Notes: generated by a model not told the origin, from the sequence alone. A stretch of 64,000 nt of DNA from an uncultured Bacteroidota bacterium (GCA_903844815.1 CAIMVD010000100.1:1-64000); one strand, 5' to 3'; counted from the stretch's first letter, positions 52,454 through 61,694 are shown. Numbers and translations: made by a program.

Positions 52454-53704
52454 GTGAAGATTATTAGTGGCGCATTATCTAAAGTACTAGAATTCAGATA
52501 TTTCAGGGTATTTTTTGCCAATATTTATCCGTTATGTAAAAAATTGAAATTTATTGAATTGCTCCGGAAACTTAATGGCGGCAGCATTAGCGATATGTAT
52601 GTCAATAAGGGAGTTCAAAAGAATCTCCCGTTCAGGACCTATGATATTGAGAACTTAAATATTCAGGAGACTATTGACAGATATACAATAGATCCGAAGA
52701 AGCTGGTTAAAATTGACAGGAAATACAAATTTGGGTTTCTGGTCGATACTGATATCGATTTAAGTGATTTCAGGCAAGCATGCAAGGCTCTTGATGCAGA
52801 TGATACATATTATGATATAAAAGATCCGGATCTCTTTAAGAAACTAAAAATGAGCGATTGTGACGGTCTTTTTATTTATCCGTTTTCCAATGTCTTTCTG
52901 ATGAGCGTATTTCATGAAATCACCTGTCTAATAGAAACAGAGACCGATCTGAAAGTCTATCCTTCGGTTCGTGAGCTGAATATTTATGAATCGAAACGGA
53001 CACTTGCAAGTTTTCTTTTAATTAATGGTATTCCCCATCCTGCAACCTCTGTCTTCTATGATTTTAAACGGGCCAGGGCATTTTTTGAAACATGCAGTTA
53101 CCCTGTTGTTTTTAAGACTCATGCCGGGGCAAGTGCCACAGGTGTGGAAATCTTAAAGAATAAGAAAGCGGCTGTCAGGCTGGCAAAACAAATGTTCTTT
53201 AAATACTACCTGCGAAGAATGGAGACTGAGAAACGGTCAGCTGAATGGGGCTATATGCTTATTCAAAAATACATTGAGGGAGCAAAGGAATATAGAGTAA
53301 TTAAAGCAGGAGATTCCTGGTTTGGTTATCAGAAATGGAAAGAGGAAAATCAGACCTTTTTCAGCGGGAGCGGACTATGCCGGTATTCCGTGCCCCCGTC
53401 TGAAGATTTGCTTAATTTCTGCCATGCGATTGCCAAAAAGTACCAGTTTACAACAATGTGCTTCGATATCTTTCAAAACGAGACTGGTGAGTTTCTTGTA
53501 AATGAACTTCAGACCTGGTTCGGGAGCTATGATCCAACAGAACTGTATGTTAAAAACATTCCTGGCCGATACAGGAATATTGAAGGTATTTGGACTTTTG
53601 AAGCTGGTTTATATAATGTTTATGGTAGCAATCTTCTCCGTCTGGCTCATTTTATTTCACTGTTGAATGAGGAAGCGACTGTGCATGAAATGCAACTTTC
53701 CTGA
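52454..53704 (+). CDS. ATP-grasp ligase, second in the locus
   Basis: The 416-residue protein starts with GTG (52454). The ATP-grasp region covers about residues 170-390: ESKRTLASFLLINGIPHPATS, YPVVFKTHAGASATGVEIL, YMLIQKYIEGAKEYRVIK and TMCFDIFQNETGEFLVNELQTW. An N-terminal domain of about 150 residues is not recognised. It probably joins an amino acid or similar group to a sugar or carrier, as inferred for the other ATP-grasp in this locus. Its last 53 bases (53652-53704) overlap the 3' end of the convergent oxidoreductase gene. Confidence 0.82.
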   Translation: MKIISGALSKVLEFRYFRVFFANIYPLCKKLKFIELLRKLNGGSISDMYVNKGVQKNLPFRTYDIENLNIQETIDRYTIDPKKLVKIDRKYKFGFLVDTDIDLSDFRQACKALDADDTYYDIKDPDLFKKLKMSDCDGLFIYPFSNVFLMSVFHEITCLIETETDLKVYPSVRELNIYESKRTLASFLLINGIPHPATSVFYDFKRARAFFETCSYPVVFKTHAGASATGVEILKNKKAAVRLAKQMFFKYYLRRMETEKRSAEWGYMLIQKYIEGAKEYRVIKAGDSWFGYQKWKEENQTFFSGSGLCRYSVPPSEDLLNFCHAIAKKYQFTTMCFDIFQNETGEFLVNELQTWFGSYDPTELYVKNIPGRYRNIEGIWTFEAGLYNVYGSNLLRLAHFISLLNEEATVHEMQLS

Positions 53705-54779
53705 ATTCATCCAAATGTTCTGCAGTTTGGGTCACCAGTCGCTGAACCCTTAAACCGTGTTCTATACCGGGCACGAATGATCCGGTGTCGTGGCCGGTGA
53801 GGAATACATAATGCGCGTGTATCATCGAGCGAAGCCAGCCCGGAGGTACATGTCCAGACGGGAAACTGGTCACTGGCTTATAGTTGCTTCCCGACATTTT
53901 TCTGCTCCATTCTCCTGTTTCCTCGAGATAATACTCAAAGTAGTCAGGAGTATGCGTGGAATAACGGAGCGCTCCCTTCTCAGCAAACAGTTCAAATGAG
54001 AGCAGGTCTCCGGTTCCGGAACTTACCCTGCTGGCAGCCAGGGTGCCTGCTGCACCTGTAGCCCCATCAACGAGATTAATGAGGCTGAAAAGGTCAGAAC
54101 CAGCCGGGACATCCTCAAATTGGCCTGCCTGTATTGCGCTTATTATGCTCAGATCATTTCCAAGGAAGGCTGTCGCCAGGCTTATTGCATGCGATCCCAG
54201 GTCAGCCATGGCACCTCCGTCGGGAGCAGGTGTAAGCCTTGACTGGCGTTTATCGCGGTACTCTTTCCTGAGATAGTCGCTGTGATAATATTTAAAGTCG
54301 AAATGAACGGGCTTGCCTGCAATGCCTGAAAGCCAAAATTGAAGCGCCTCCCTGATAGCTGGAGCGAAAAGGTACTGAAAACCCACCTGTATTTTTACAT
54401 GTGGGTTATTTTTTGCAATTTCTGCAATGGACTTTTCCTCTTCAGCGCCCGAGCATACAGGTTTTTCAAGGTATATTCTTTTAACAGAATCCATCCCCAT
54501 TACTGCCTTTAAATGTTCATAATGCACCTTGTTGGGGCCAAGAATATAAACAGTATCGATAGTTTTATCTGCAAGGAATTCATCAATATCTGTTGCCTTT
54601 GAAAACCCGAATTGATTCGAAAAAGATTCGCGGCTTGCCCTTGTGGCCGAACTAACAGAGGCTAGTTCAATGACAGGAGAGTCGTTGTAATAATACTTCA
54701 GCGAATTAATTGAAAGGGCATGTGAACGGGCAATCCCGCCTGCACCAATAAATCCGGCAATGATTTTTCCCTGGTCCAT
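53652..54779 (-). CDS. Gfo/Idh/MocA-family oxidoreductase
   Basis: The 375-residue NAD(P)-dependent dehydrogenase of sugars or sugar derivatives has the Rossmann start AGFIGAGGIARSHALSI and the family motif YLEKPVCS, with the Lys that acts in catalysis. The C-terminal domain holds GGAMADLGSHAISLA, with the Asp and His expected near the substrate. It could work on a nucleotide sugar for the adjacent cluster, or belong to the minus-strand housekeeping array, 12 bases after the transporter gene. Its 3' end overlaps the ATP-grasp gene by 53 bases in opposite orientation. Confidence 0.88.
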   Translation of the reverse strand: MDQGKIIAGFIGAGGIARSHALSINSLKYYYNDSPVIELASVSSATRASRESFSNQFGFSKATDIDEFLADKTIDTVYILGPNKVHYEHLKAVMGMDSVKRIYLEKPVCSGAEEEKSIAEIAKNNPHVKIQVGFQYLFAPAIREALQFWLSGIAGKPVHFDFKYYHSDYLRKEYRDKRQSRLTPAPDGGAMADLGSHAISLATAFLGNDLSIISAIQAGQFEDVPAGSDLFSLINLVDGATGAAGTLAASRVSSGTGDLLSFELFAEKGALRYSTHTPDYFEYYLEETGEWSRKMSGSNYKPVTSFPSGHVPPGWLRSMIHAHYVFLTGHDTGSFVPGIEHGLRVQRLVTQTAEHLDEFRKVAFHAQSLPHSTVK

Positions 54780-54791
54780 ATTTAACGGAGT

Positions 54792-55643
54792 TTATTCAGC
54801 AGGTTCAACGTGTATTGTAACTGTCAGGTTATCATACTGGCTGGTAAGCTCATTTTCTATCTTATCGCAGTATTTGTGCGCGTTTCCAACCGATACGTCA
54901 GAAGGAATTTCAACATGCAGGTCGAGAAACCTGTAGTTGCCTGCTAACCTGGTCCGCAGATCATGATAACTTACTTTCAGCGCCTTTAAAGTATTCTCAA
55001 GGGTTTCAATTTCATCTAAACCCCATGCGGTATCGAGAAGGGGAGTGAATGCTTTCGTCAGGAGAAAATATGCTTCACGTATTATAAACAGGGCTACAAG
55101 AATTGCGACTACAGGGTCGAGCCATTCAATTCCTGTTAACATGATCAGGCCCAGACCGACAGCCACGCCAAGGGAAGTGTAAACATCTGTTTTAAGATGA
55201 AGGGCATCAGCTTCCAGAGCAACTGAGTGTGTCTCACGAGCTACTTTGTATAGTCTTTTTGAAACGATCGTGTTGATTATAGCCGAAATAAACATAACAA
55301 TGGAACCAATGGCAATCGACCGGAGCTGTATTTCTTCGCCCAATAGTTTATTTACAGCCTCAAACACGATCCAGATGGCGGCTATGAAAATAAGAATGGC
55401 TTCAATAACGCCCGAAATATTTTCAACTTTGCCGTGTCCGTAAGGATGTCTTGAGTCAGGCGGATTATCGGAGACTCTTACGGAAAAAAAAGCAATAATG
55501 GATGCTATCAGGTCCATTGAAGAGTGTATTGCTTCAGAAATGATGCTGACCGATCCGCTCATAATTCCGGCAGCCAGCTTCATAATTATGAGCAGGGTAT
55601 TTGACATAACTGAAAGTCGGGCAATCTTAACTTTGGCATTCAT
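54792..55643 (-). CDS. Cation diffusion facilitator transporter
   Basis: This 283-residue CDF-family metal/proton antiporter has six TM helices and a cytoplasmic ferredoxin-like C-terminal domain. Metal-site motifs are visible: HSSMDLIAS (TM2) and HLKTDVYTS (TM5), with HPYGHGKVE in the loop after TM2. The C-terminal domain ends with VTIHVEP. Substrates are usually Zn, Fe, Mn or Cd. Gaps of 12-14 bases to both neighbours indicate an operon with the DUF362 and Gfo/Idh genes. Confidence 0.92.
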   Translation of the reverse strand: MNAKVKIARLSVMSNTLLIIMKLAAGIMSGSVSIISEAIHSSMDLIASIIAFFSVRVSDNPPDSRHPYGHGKVENISGVIEAILIFIAAIWIVFEAVNKLLGEEIQLRSIAIGSIVMFISAIINTIVSKRLYKVARETHSVALEADALHLKTDVYTSLGVAVGLGLIMLTGIEWLDPVVAILVALFIIREAYFLLTKAFTPLLDTAWGLDEIETLENTLKALKVSYHDLRTRLAGNYRFLDLHVEIPSDVSVGNAHKYCDKIENELTSQYDNLTVTIHVEPAE

Positions 55644-55657
55644 TGTTTTACCGGGTA

Positions 55658-56776
55658 TCAGACAGTTATCAACTCGTAATCTATGTTGCCAAGGCCTATT
55701 TTCACTGCATGTTCGAGCCCTGATTCCCAGAAAGTATCGGGATGGGCTTTTTTGAATTTGTCGAGGCCTTCCATTGTTCCCTGGTCATGACTTTTGCATA
55801 TTCTGCTGCCAGCAAGCGCAGGAGCGGCTGTTACCATGTCGGCACAAGCCTTGTCGAGTGCAACCGGATCGAATGATGCAGCCATTCCAATGTCGGACAC
55901 GAGCGGATAATCGTTAGCCGGGAAACAATCGCAGTCGGGCGAAACATTCATTATGAAATTAATATGAAAGCACGGCTTGTCTTTTACAACAGCCAGTGTA
56001 TATTCTGCAATTCTCTTGCATGCGGTCTCAGTTGCGTTCTGCCAGACAACCTGTGCTGAATCGTACTGGCAAACGGCAACGCACTGACCGCAGCCAACGC
56101 ATTTTTCATAATCGATATGGGCAATATTGTCATCTCCCACAACAACAGCACCGTAATTGCAATTCTTTTCGCAAATAGAGCAGCCGGTACAGTTATCTTC
56201 ATTAATCCTTGGAGATGACGCCGAGTGCAGGAAAAGCTTTCCGCCTACCGAAGCACAGCCCATGCCAAGGTTTTTCAGGGCACCGCCAAAACCTGTCATC
56301 TCGTGTCCCTTAAAATGGTTCATCGAGATTATAACATCAGAATCGGCAATGGCGCTGCCAATTTTGGCTGAGGTACAGTATTCTGTGTTCAGCTCAATTT
56401 CACGGTATTCGGTTCCTTTTATGCCGTCGCCTATTACAACCGGACATCCGGTTGCAAGGGGATTGTAACCGTTTTCAAAGGCTGCCTCAAGATGCATTGG
56501 TGCATTTGAACGTCTTCCGTGATAGAGAGTATTGCAGTCTGTCAGAAACGGGATGGCCTCTTTTGCCTTAAGATATTTCACTATCTGTGCGGCATAGTTT
56601 GGTCTGAGGTAAGCCAGATTTCCCGGTTCCCCGAAATGAATCTTAATCGCTACTATTTTCTTCTGAAAATCGATCTCCCCGATACCCGCCTTAATTACAA
56701 GCGTCTCAAGTTTTTTCAACAGATTTTGCGATGGTTTAGTCCTGAGGTTCGTAAACCACACCTTCGATGAAGCCAT
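55658..56776 (-). CDS. DUF362 protein with two 4Fe-4S ferredoxin clusters
   Basis: The 372-residue protein has an N-terminal DUF362 domain (KVWFTNLRTKPSQNLLKK, FTDCNTLYHGRRSN-like with His and Asp, NHFKGHEMTGFGGALKNLGMG) and two ferredoxin motifs, CTGCSICEKNC and CVGCGQCVAVC (about residues 195-240). It may move electrons or bind another cofactor; its precise function is unknown. It is 12 bases after pfkA and part of the same transcript. Confidence 0.88.
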   Translation of the reverse strand: MASSKVWFTNLRTKPSQNLLKKLETLVIKAGIGEIDFQKKIVAIKIHFGEPGNLAYLRPNYAAQIVKYLKAKEAIPFLTDCNTLYHGRRSNAPMHLEAAFENGYNPLATGCPVVIGDGIKGTEYREIELNTEYCTSAKIGSAIADSDVIISMNHFKGHEMTGFGGALKNLGMGCASVGGKLFLHSASSPRINEDNCTGCSICEKNCNYGAVVVGDDNIAHIDYEKCVGCGQCVAVCQYDSAQVVWQNATETACKRIAEYTLAVVKDKPCFHINFIMNVSPDCDCFPANDYPLVSDIGMAASFDPVALDKACADMVTAAPALAGSRICKSHDQGTMEGLDKFKKAHPDTFWESGLEHAVKIGLGNIDYELITV

Positions 56777-56788
56777 ATTTAATATTTT

Positions 56789-57769
56789 CTAAACAGAAAG
56801 AATTTTCGCCAGATCAACAAGGTTATGGTTCACATCTTTATGAAGCTTAACTGCTTTCCTGAAAGGTACGAGTGTTATCTCCCCGTTCGATATTCCAACC
56901 ATTACGCTCTTCTGATCATCAATAAGAGCTTCAACAGCTGCGTGTCCCAAACGGCTGGCATTAACCCTGTCCATCGCCGACGGTGACCCTCCCCGCTGAA
57001 GGTGGCCGAGAACTGAAACCCTGATATCGTATTCCCTGAAGTCGTCCTTTAACTTTTCCGCAATAGCAAAAGCTCCGCCTCCTTCATCACCTTCAGCAAC
57101 AATTATGATGTTGCTCGATTTTTTGCGGGAATTGCCTGTCTCAATCATTGCCTTCAGGTTTCTCTCTTCACCTTTAAGCTCAGGTATAATAATCGCTTCA
57201 GCTCCTGTGGCAATTCCGCTGTATAAAGCGATAAAGCCGGCTTCTGCACCCATTACTTCAACGAAAAACATCCTGTTGTGTGCGCTTGCAGTGTCTCTGA
57301 TCTTATCGATGGCTTCAACCACTGTATTCAGTGCCGTGTCGTAGCCAATAGTATAATCGGTACCATAAATGTCATTGTCAATTGTGCCGGGGATACCTAC
57401 AAACGGTATGTCGAACTCCTCGTTGAAAAGCCTTGCCCCGGTAAATGATCCGTCACCGCCGATAACAACCACGCCATCGATCTGGGCCTCTTTCAGGTTG
57501 TTATAAGCTTTTTGCCTTCCTTCCGGTGTTCTGAACTCCTCGCACCTGGCAGTCTTTAATATAGTTCCGCCTCTCTGGATAATATCACTTACGCTATGTG
57601 AATAAAGCGGGCTGAAATTCGCATCTATCATTCCCTGATAGCCGTGACGAATTCCTATTACCTCAAGTCCGTTATAGATTGCCGTTCTTGTAACACCACG
57701 AATTGCTGCGTTCATACCAGGGGAATCACCTCCTGATGTCAGGACTCCGATTTTTTTAATTTTTGCCAT
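56789..57769 (-). CDS. pfkA: ATP-dependent 6-phosphofructokinase
   Basis: The 326-residue enzyme phosphorylates fructose 6-phosphate in glycolysis. The start ATG 57769 is supported by the canonical start KKIGVLTSGGDSPGMNAAIRG and by a promoter just upstream; the longer frame would add 39 non-homologous residues. Catalytic regions are VIGGDGSFTGA (Gly for ATP use), IPGTIDNDIYGTD and MGAEAGF. It is full length for a bacterial PFK-A. It has its own promoter (57793-57823) although it follows ispH in the same direction. Confidence 0.95.
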   Translation of the reverse strand: MAKIKKIGVLTSGGDSPGMNAAIRGVTRTAIYNGLEVIGIRHGYQGMIDANFSPLYSHSVSDIIQRGGTILKTARCEEFRTPEGRQKAYNNLKEAQIDGVVVIGGDGSFTGARLFNEEFDIPFVGIPGTIDNDIYGTDYTIGYDTALNTVVEAIDKIRDTASAHNRMFFVEVMGAEAGFIALYSGIATGAEAIIIPELKGEERNLKAMIETGNSRKKSSNIIIVAEGDEGGGAFAIAEKLKDDFREYDIRVSVLGHLQRGGSPSAMDRVNASRLGHAAVEALIDDQKSVMVGISNGEITLVPFRKAVKLHKDVNHNLVDLAKILSV

Positions 57770-57792
57770 AAAATCTATGTAAAATTCGGGTA

Positions 57793-57823
57793 CAAAGTTA
57801 ACATTATTTTTTTGGCCTACAAA
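57793..57823 (-). promoter_or_regulatory. Promoter of pfkA
   Basis: On the minus strand TTTG (57820-57823) and TAACTTTG (57793-57800) are 19 bases apart, a full match to the Bacteroidota primary sigma consensus. The predicted transcription start leaves a leader of about 17 bases before the pfkA ATG. Confidence 0.75.
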
Positions 57824-57843
57824 TAGCCGGAACTTTGCAGTTT

Positions 57844-58716
57844 TCAGATATTCGAAATCAGGTCTCTGATATTTTCTATCAGCCACTTAGGTGTTGAAGT
57901 TGCACCGCAGATTCCTGCTGATTTTTTACCGGTAAACCATGCCTGATCAATCTCTTCTGGTGAGGATACAAAATAGGTCAGAGGATTAACGCTTTTACAA
58001 ATTGAGTAAAGCATTTTGCCGTTCGAGCTTTCCGTTCCGCTTACGAAGACAATTATGTCGTGTCTCCTGGCGAACTCTTTAAGATGCGGCTCCCTGTTCG
58101 ATACCTGTCCGCAAATGGTTTTATGAGTTTTGAGGTTGGTAGCGGGGTCAGCGCCTTGTTCTGCCATTTTTTTACCAAGTTGTTCCGAAAGAACACGGTA
58201 TTCTTCAACACTCATTGTTGTCTGGGAAAAGAGAAAAACCGGTCGCCTGACATTTATATTCCCAAAGTCGGCAGCGCTGGTTATGAGAATACCTTCGTTA
58301 TTTATCTGACCCAGAAGGCCTACTACTTCCGCATGCCCCGGCTTGCCGAATAGCACGATTTGTCCTCCGGAATCCCTGATTTTTAACCACGCTTCCCTGA
58401 TCCTTGACTGCAGCCTCCTTACAATCGGACAGGTAGCTTCAATAATTGTTATATTGTTTTTTGAAGCCATAATATAAGTCTCGGGCGGTTCGCCATGAGC
58501 CCTGATGAGTACCTTGCTCCCGGTGAGATTGCTTAATTCGTCATGGGAAACCGAGACCAGCCCCAGAGATGAAAGTCTTTCAACCTCCTTGTCATTGTGA
58601 ACAATCTGCCCCAGGGAATATACTTTCTCTCCGCTGGCGAGAGCTTTTTCAGCAATCTCCACGGCATTTTGTACTCCGAAACAGAATCCCGACTGTTTGT
58701 CAATTTCAACTTTCAT
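57844..58716 (-). CDS. ispH: 4-hydroxy-3-methylbut-2-enyl diphosphate reductase
   Basis: The 290-residue iron-sulfur enzyme is the last step of the MEP isoprenoid pathway. I chose ATG 58716 (KVEIDKQSGFCFGV). The three cluster cysteines are present in FCFGV, EATCPIV and KTICGQVS, and the C-terminal GATSTPKW matches the family. It overlaps the cmk stop by about 11 bases, so it is coupled to it. Porin-like and kinase genes upstream are in the same order. Confidence 0.94.
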   Translation of the reverse strand: MKVEIDKQSGFCFGVQNAVEIAEKALASGEKVYSLGQIVHNDKEVERLSSLGLVSVSHDELSNLTGSKVLIRAHGEPPETYIMASKNNITIIEATCPIVRRLQSRIREAWLKIRDSGGQIVLFGKPGHAEVVGLLGQINNEGILITSAADFGNINVRRPVFLFSQTTMSVEEYRVLSEQLGKKMAEQGADPATNLKTHKTICGQVSNREPHLKEFARRHDIIVFVSGTESSNGKMLYSICKSVNPLTYFVSSPEEIDQAWFTGKKSAGICGATSTPKWLIENIRDLISNI

Positions 58717-59401
58717 TTTGCATCTTGTTGAGCATTTGCAGGAACCAAACCATCTGCTCTTCAACAGTCATCCTGCTGTTATCGAGGATAACCGCATCAT
58801 CAGCTCTTCTCAGAGGACTTATGTCCCTGTTTTCATCGGCTATATCCCTGGCAACAATATTTTTCCTGACTTCATCAAAATCAGTAACAATGCTTTTTCC
58901 TTTAAGTTCATCGAGTCTTCTCCTGGCTCTTATATCAGCCGATGCAGTCATGAATATCTTAATATCGGCCTCGGGAAATACAACGGTTCCGATGTCTCTG
59001 CCGTCCATGACTATGCCCTTTCCTTCACCCATCTTCTGCTGGAGTTCCACAAGCCTTTCGCGCACTTCGGCTATCATGCTGATCCTGCTTACGTGAGATG
59101 CGACTTCCAGGCTACGGATCTCCCTCTCAACATTTTCACCGTTAAGAAAGGTCTCATCCCCTTCAAGTTCAGGGTTATGCAAGAATTCGATATTGATTTT
59201 CTTAAGGCCTTCAATTATGCCGGCCCTGTTAATTTCATCATTCAGTATGAGATTGTTCCTCATGCAGTAAAGGGTGACGGCCCTGTACATTGCTCCGCTG
59301 TCGATATAAATGTAATTCAGCAGTTTTGCTATCGATTTTGCAAAAGTGCTTTTTCCGCACGATGAATATCCGTCAATGGCTATTATAAGTTTCTTCTCCA
59401 C
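58706..59401 (-). CDS. cmk: Cytidylate kinase
   Basis: The 231-residue (d)CMP kinase shows Walker A GYSSCGKST, the CMP-binding region SGAMYRAVTL and GVVMDGRDIGTVVFP-like DGRDIGT, and the lid Arg cluster RARRRLDE. I prefer GTG 59401, which directly precedes the conserved KKLIIAIDG strand and lies 7 bases after the porQ stop. The open frame up to 59506 overlaps porQ and is not homologous. It sits in a porQ-cmk-ispH string. Confidence 0.93.
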   Translation of the reverse strand: MEKKLIIAIDGYSSCGKSTFAKSIAKLLNYIYIDSGAMYRAVTLYCMRNNLILNDEINRAGIIEGLKKINIEFLHNPELEGDETFLNGENVEREIRSLEVASHVSRISMIAEVRERLVELQQKMGEGKGIVMDGRDIGTVVFPEADIKIFMTASADIRARRRLDELKGKSIVTDFDEVRKNIVARDIADENRDISPLRRADDAVILDNSRMTVEEQMVWFLQMLNKMQNES

Positions 59402-59408
59402 AGCTTCT

Positions 59409-60443
59409 TTAGTTTCTGTTCCTTTTATATATTTTCTCGGGGCGGAAAACAAGTGAAATATTGCTTGACGATCCGGCAAGGTGATATGTTGCCCTTCCGA
59501 ATTCAATATCAGCCCAGGTTGTCTTTATTCCGAACCCCCATGATAATCCAACGGTGGATACCTTTGATTCTATCTGTAATTCGCTTCTTCGCTGATAATT
59601 ATATCCGCCGCATAAATAGAAGTTCTTATGAGGTATAAGTTCGACGCCCGCTATCAGGTGCCTTAGAAGGTTTTCGCCAAAGTCCTCACCCGCAGTGCTG
59701 GGCGGCAATGGTGTGGAAGCGGAGGTATACTTATGAGTCAGATCAAATTTCTCAAGATGCCTGTAGGTAAGTGAAAAGCGGAAAGGCGCATGGGCAAGCC
59801 TTTGTGTAACACCTGCCTGGATCTCAAATGGCAGATTCTGATGTTTTTCTCCGGCATAGGTTGTTAGCTGAAAACCTGCATTCTTAATAACAAGCCCTGC
59901 CGAGAGCAGATTTGAATTGCTGTGCCATGCTGCTCCGATGTCGGAGGCTATGCCTATTGACGTATAATCCTCGAGGTGCGACAGAACCGGCTTTAGATTT
60001 ATGCCAACCGTTACCGATGAATTTATCTGAAATGAATAGAGCAGATTGAAGGCATATTCCGATGCATGAAAGCTACCCGTAATAGTTCCAGTTGGATCGG
60101 CTTCGGTGAACGAGCCATAATTAAGATATGTGAGGCCTAAAGCAAAATTGCCAATAAAAGGATACGACCTCGAATACATGGCCATGCCATAATTTATCCC
60201 GGCAAAATAATTTGTATAGTTCAGGGAAGCCGACTTGCTCATTTCTGCACCAAGCAGAGCCGGATTTTGAGAAGAAAGGTTAAGGTTTCCTGTACTAATC
60301 GAAACATTTGAACCACCGAGGGCAGTAACAAGGGCTGAATGAGTGAGGTTAAGAAACTCATAAACATTGTCGCCGCCAGTCTGCGAAAAAACCCTTGTTG
60401 TTAAAATCAGTAAAAGGAAAATATTTCCTGTCCTTTTTATCAT
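59409..60443 (-). CDS. porQ: Type IX secretion system protein PorQ
   Basis: The 344-residue outer-membrane beta-barrel protein of the T9SS has a signal peptide (RTGNIFLLLILTTRVFSQ) and the family start VYEFLNLTHSALVTALGGSNVS, shared with PorV/PorQ, followed by barrel strands. In known systems PorQ works with PorZ in attachment of A-LPS to cargo. Start ATG 60443 fits the promoter just upstream (TTG at 60461 is an unlikely start because it falls within the -7 element). Two T9SS cargo proteins in this window (12361-14145 and 50315-52249) would depend on the same system. Confidence 0.9.
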   Translation of the reverse strand: MIKRTGNIFLLLILTTRVFSQTGGDNVYEFLNLTHSALVTALGGSNVSISTGNLNLSSQNPALLGAEMSKSASLNYTNYFAGINYGMAMYSRSYPFIGNFALGLTYLNYGSFTEADPTGTITGSFHASEYAFNLLYSFQINSSVTVGINLKPVLSHLEDYTSIGIASDIGAAWHSNSNLLSAGLVIKNAGFQLTTYAGEKHQNLPFEIQAGVTQRLAHAPFRFSLTYRHLEKFDLTHKYTSASTPLPPSTAGEDFGENLLRHLIAGVELIPHKNFYLCGGYNYQRRSELQIESKVSTVGLSWGFGIKTTWADIEFGRATYHLAGSSSNISLVFRPEKIYKRNRN

Positions 60444-60458
60444 AATCTGAAATGATCT

Positions 60459-60491
60459 CAAATATAATACGAATTTATTTAAACGATCAAA
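60459..60491 (-). promoter_or_regulatory. Promoter of porQ-cmk-ispH
   Basis: On the minus strand TTTG (60488-60491) and TATATTTG (60459-60466) are separated by 21 bases, a full match to the Bacteroidota consensus. Transcription would start about 8-10 bases before the porQ ATG. Confidence 0.75.
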
Positions 60492-60538
60492 CTGTGTAAA
60501 TTATTATCAATGAATAGGATAAATATGTCCAGACGGAA

Positions 60539-61462
60539 TCATGCTGTGTGGCCTGAAAGTGCTACAGCCTCGTTTACTGCCTTTTTGCTTCCATTCATCT
60601 GTGAAAGGAACAATCCGGAAACCACAATCACCATCCCGGTTATGTTCTGAAAAGTAAGCTTATCTCCTAGCAAAATAAATGAGAATAGTGCCGTAAAAAC
60701 AGGAATACAGTTCGAAAAGACGTTTGCCTTCGTTATTCCTATTTTGCTTACCGCAAAGGCGAAAAAAATAAAGGCTCCGCATGAAGCAAATATCGAAAGC
60801 TCTATTATGGGCTTGAACATTTCAAAGTTAAACCTGGTATTCATAAAATCCTGAAAGTCAAGAATAAAAAACAAGGGCATAAAGAGAAGGGTGCCGATTA
60901 TGTTCTGAGTATTTACAATATGAACGGGACTGTAGGAGCCCACAAGTTTACTTAAGGTGAGGTTGTAGCCTACGGCCGAGACAACCGCAAGACAAAGCAA
61001 AGCCAGCCCTTTGAGATTAAATGAAAGGCTTCCGTCGATATTCAGGATGAAAACCAGTACACCCATGAACGATAGTATAATACCGGCGTAATTTATACGG
61101 TGAAGCCTTTCGCCAAATATTATCCATGTGGCTATTGTGGCAACTACAGGTATTGTTGAGATGATAACAGAACAGATAGTTGCCGATACATACGTAAGTC
61201 CGAAACTCTCCCCCAGGAAATAGATGAAGGGCTCAAACAGTGCAAGCATCAGAAACAACCTGCGGTCTTCCTTTCGCACCCTGACAAATTTGCCTGTGGT
61301 TATCAGATAGGTAGTGAGCATAATCACCGAGAATAACAGCCTGATAAAAACAATAGTCAGTGGTTCAAATGTTTTGTTCGCTTCTTTAAACCAGATAAAG
61401 GAGAAAGCCCAGAATATCATCGACAGCACCAGTGCGCCGTAAATTTTCACTTTATTACTCAA
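60539..61462 (-). CDS. EamA/DMT-family transporter
   Basis: The 307-residue inner-membrane protein has ten TM helices in two EamA repeats: VLSMIFWAFSFIWFKEANK with LTIVFIRLLFSVIML in the first, and LLCLAVVSAVGYNLTLSKL with FFAFAVSKIGITKANVFSNCIPVFTALFSFILLGDKLT-type end in the second. The start is a TTG at 61462 or a GTG at 61450. It exports or imports small metabolites; the substrate is unknown. It is monocistronic, divergent from the second etf pair. Confidence 0.88.
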   Translation of the reverse strand: MSNKVKIYGALVLSMIFWAFSFIWFKEANKTFEPLTIVFIRLLFSVIMLTTYLITTGKFVRVRKEDRRLFLMLALFEPFIYFLGESFGLTYVSATICSVIISTIPVVATIATWIIFGERLHRINYAGIILSFMGVLVFILNIDGSLSFNLKGLALLCLAVVSAVGYNLTLSKLVGSYSPVHIVNTQNIIGTLLFMPLFFILDFQDFMNTRFNFEMFKPIIELSIFASCGAFIFFAFAVSKIGITKANVFSNCIPVFTALFSFILLGDKLTFQNITGMVIVVSGLFLSQMNGSKKAVNEAVALSGHTA

Positions 61463-61612
61463 TTTTTTGCTTTTAATGAACCATCTTTTTTTGATGATGC
61501 GAATTTATATCTAATATCATTAACCGGAACTAATCCTTATTCTTTTTTGAAAGGGTTAATAAATCTTGCAAGTGATTTGCCTGTAAAAATAAATGCTTCC
61601 ACCGGCCTTTTA

Positions 61613-61620
61613 TTATATTT
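61613..61620 (+). promoter_or_regulatory. Promoter -7 element of the second etfBA pair
   Basis: TATATTTG, an exact match to the Bacteroidota -7 consensus, lies 75-82 bases before the etfB start at 61695. No clear -33 TTTG is present at the proper distance. Confidence 0.5.
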
Positions 61621-61694
61621 GTCTGAGTAAGGCTTATCTTTTATACACTGCCATTGTTGCTATACGTCACCTTTTAAATTACATTTTAGAAAAT

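Noticed and set aside
58697-59365. 222-residue plus-strand frame
   Set aside because: It is antisense to cmk, whose motifs and overlaps with its neighbours are convincing.
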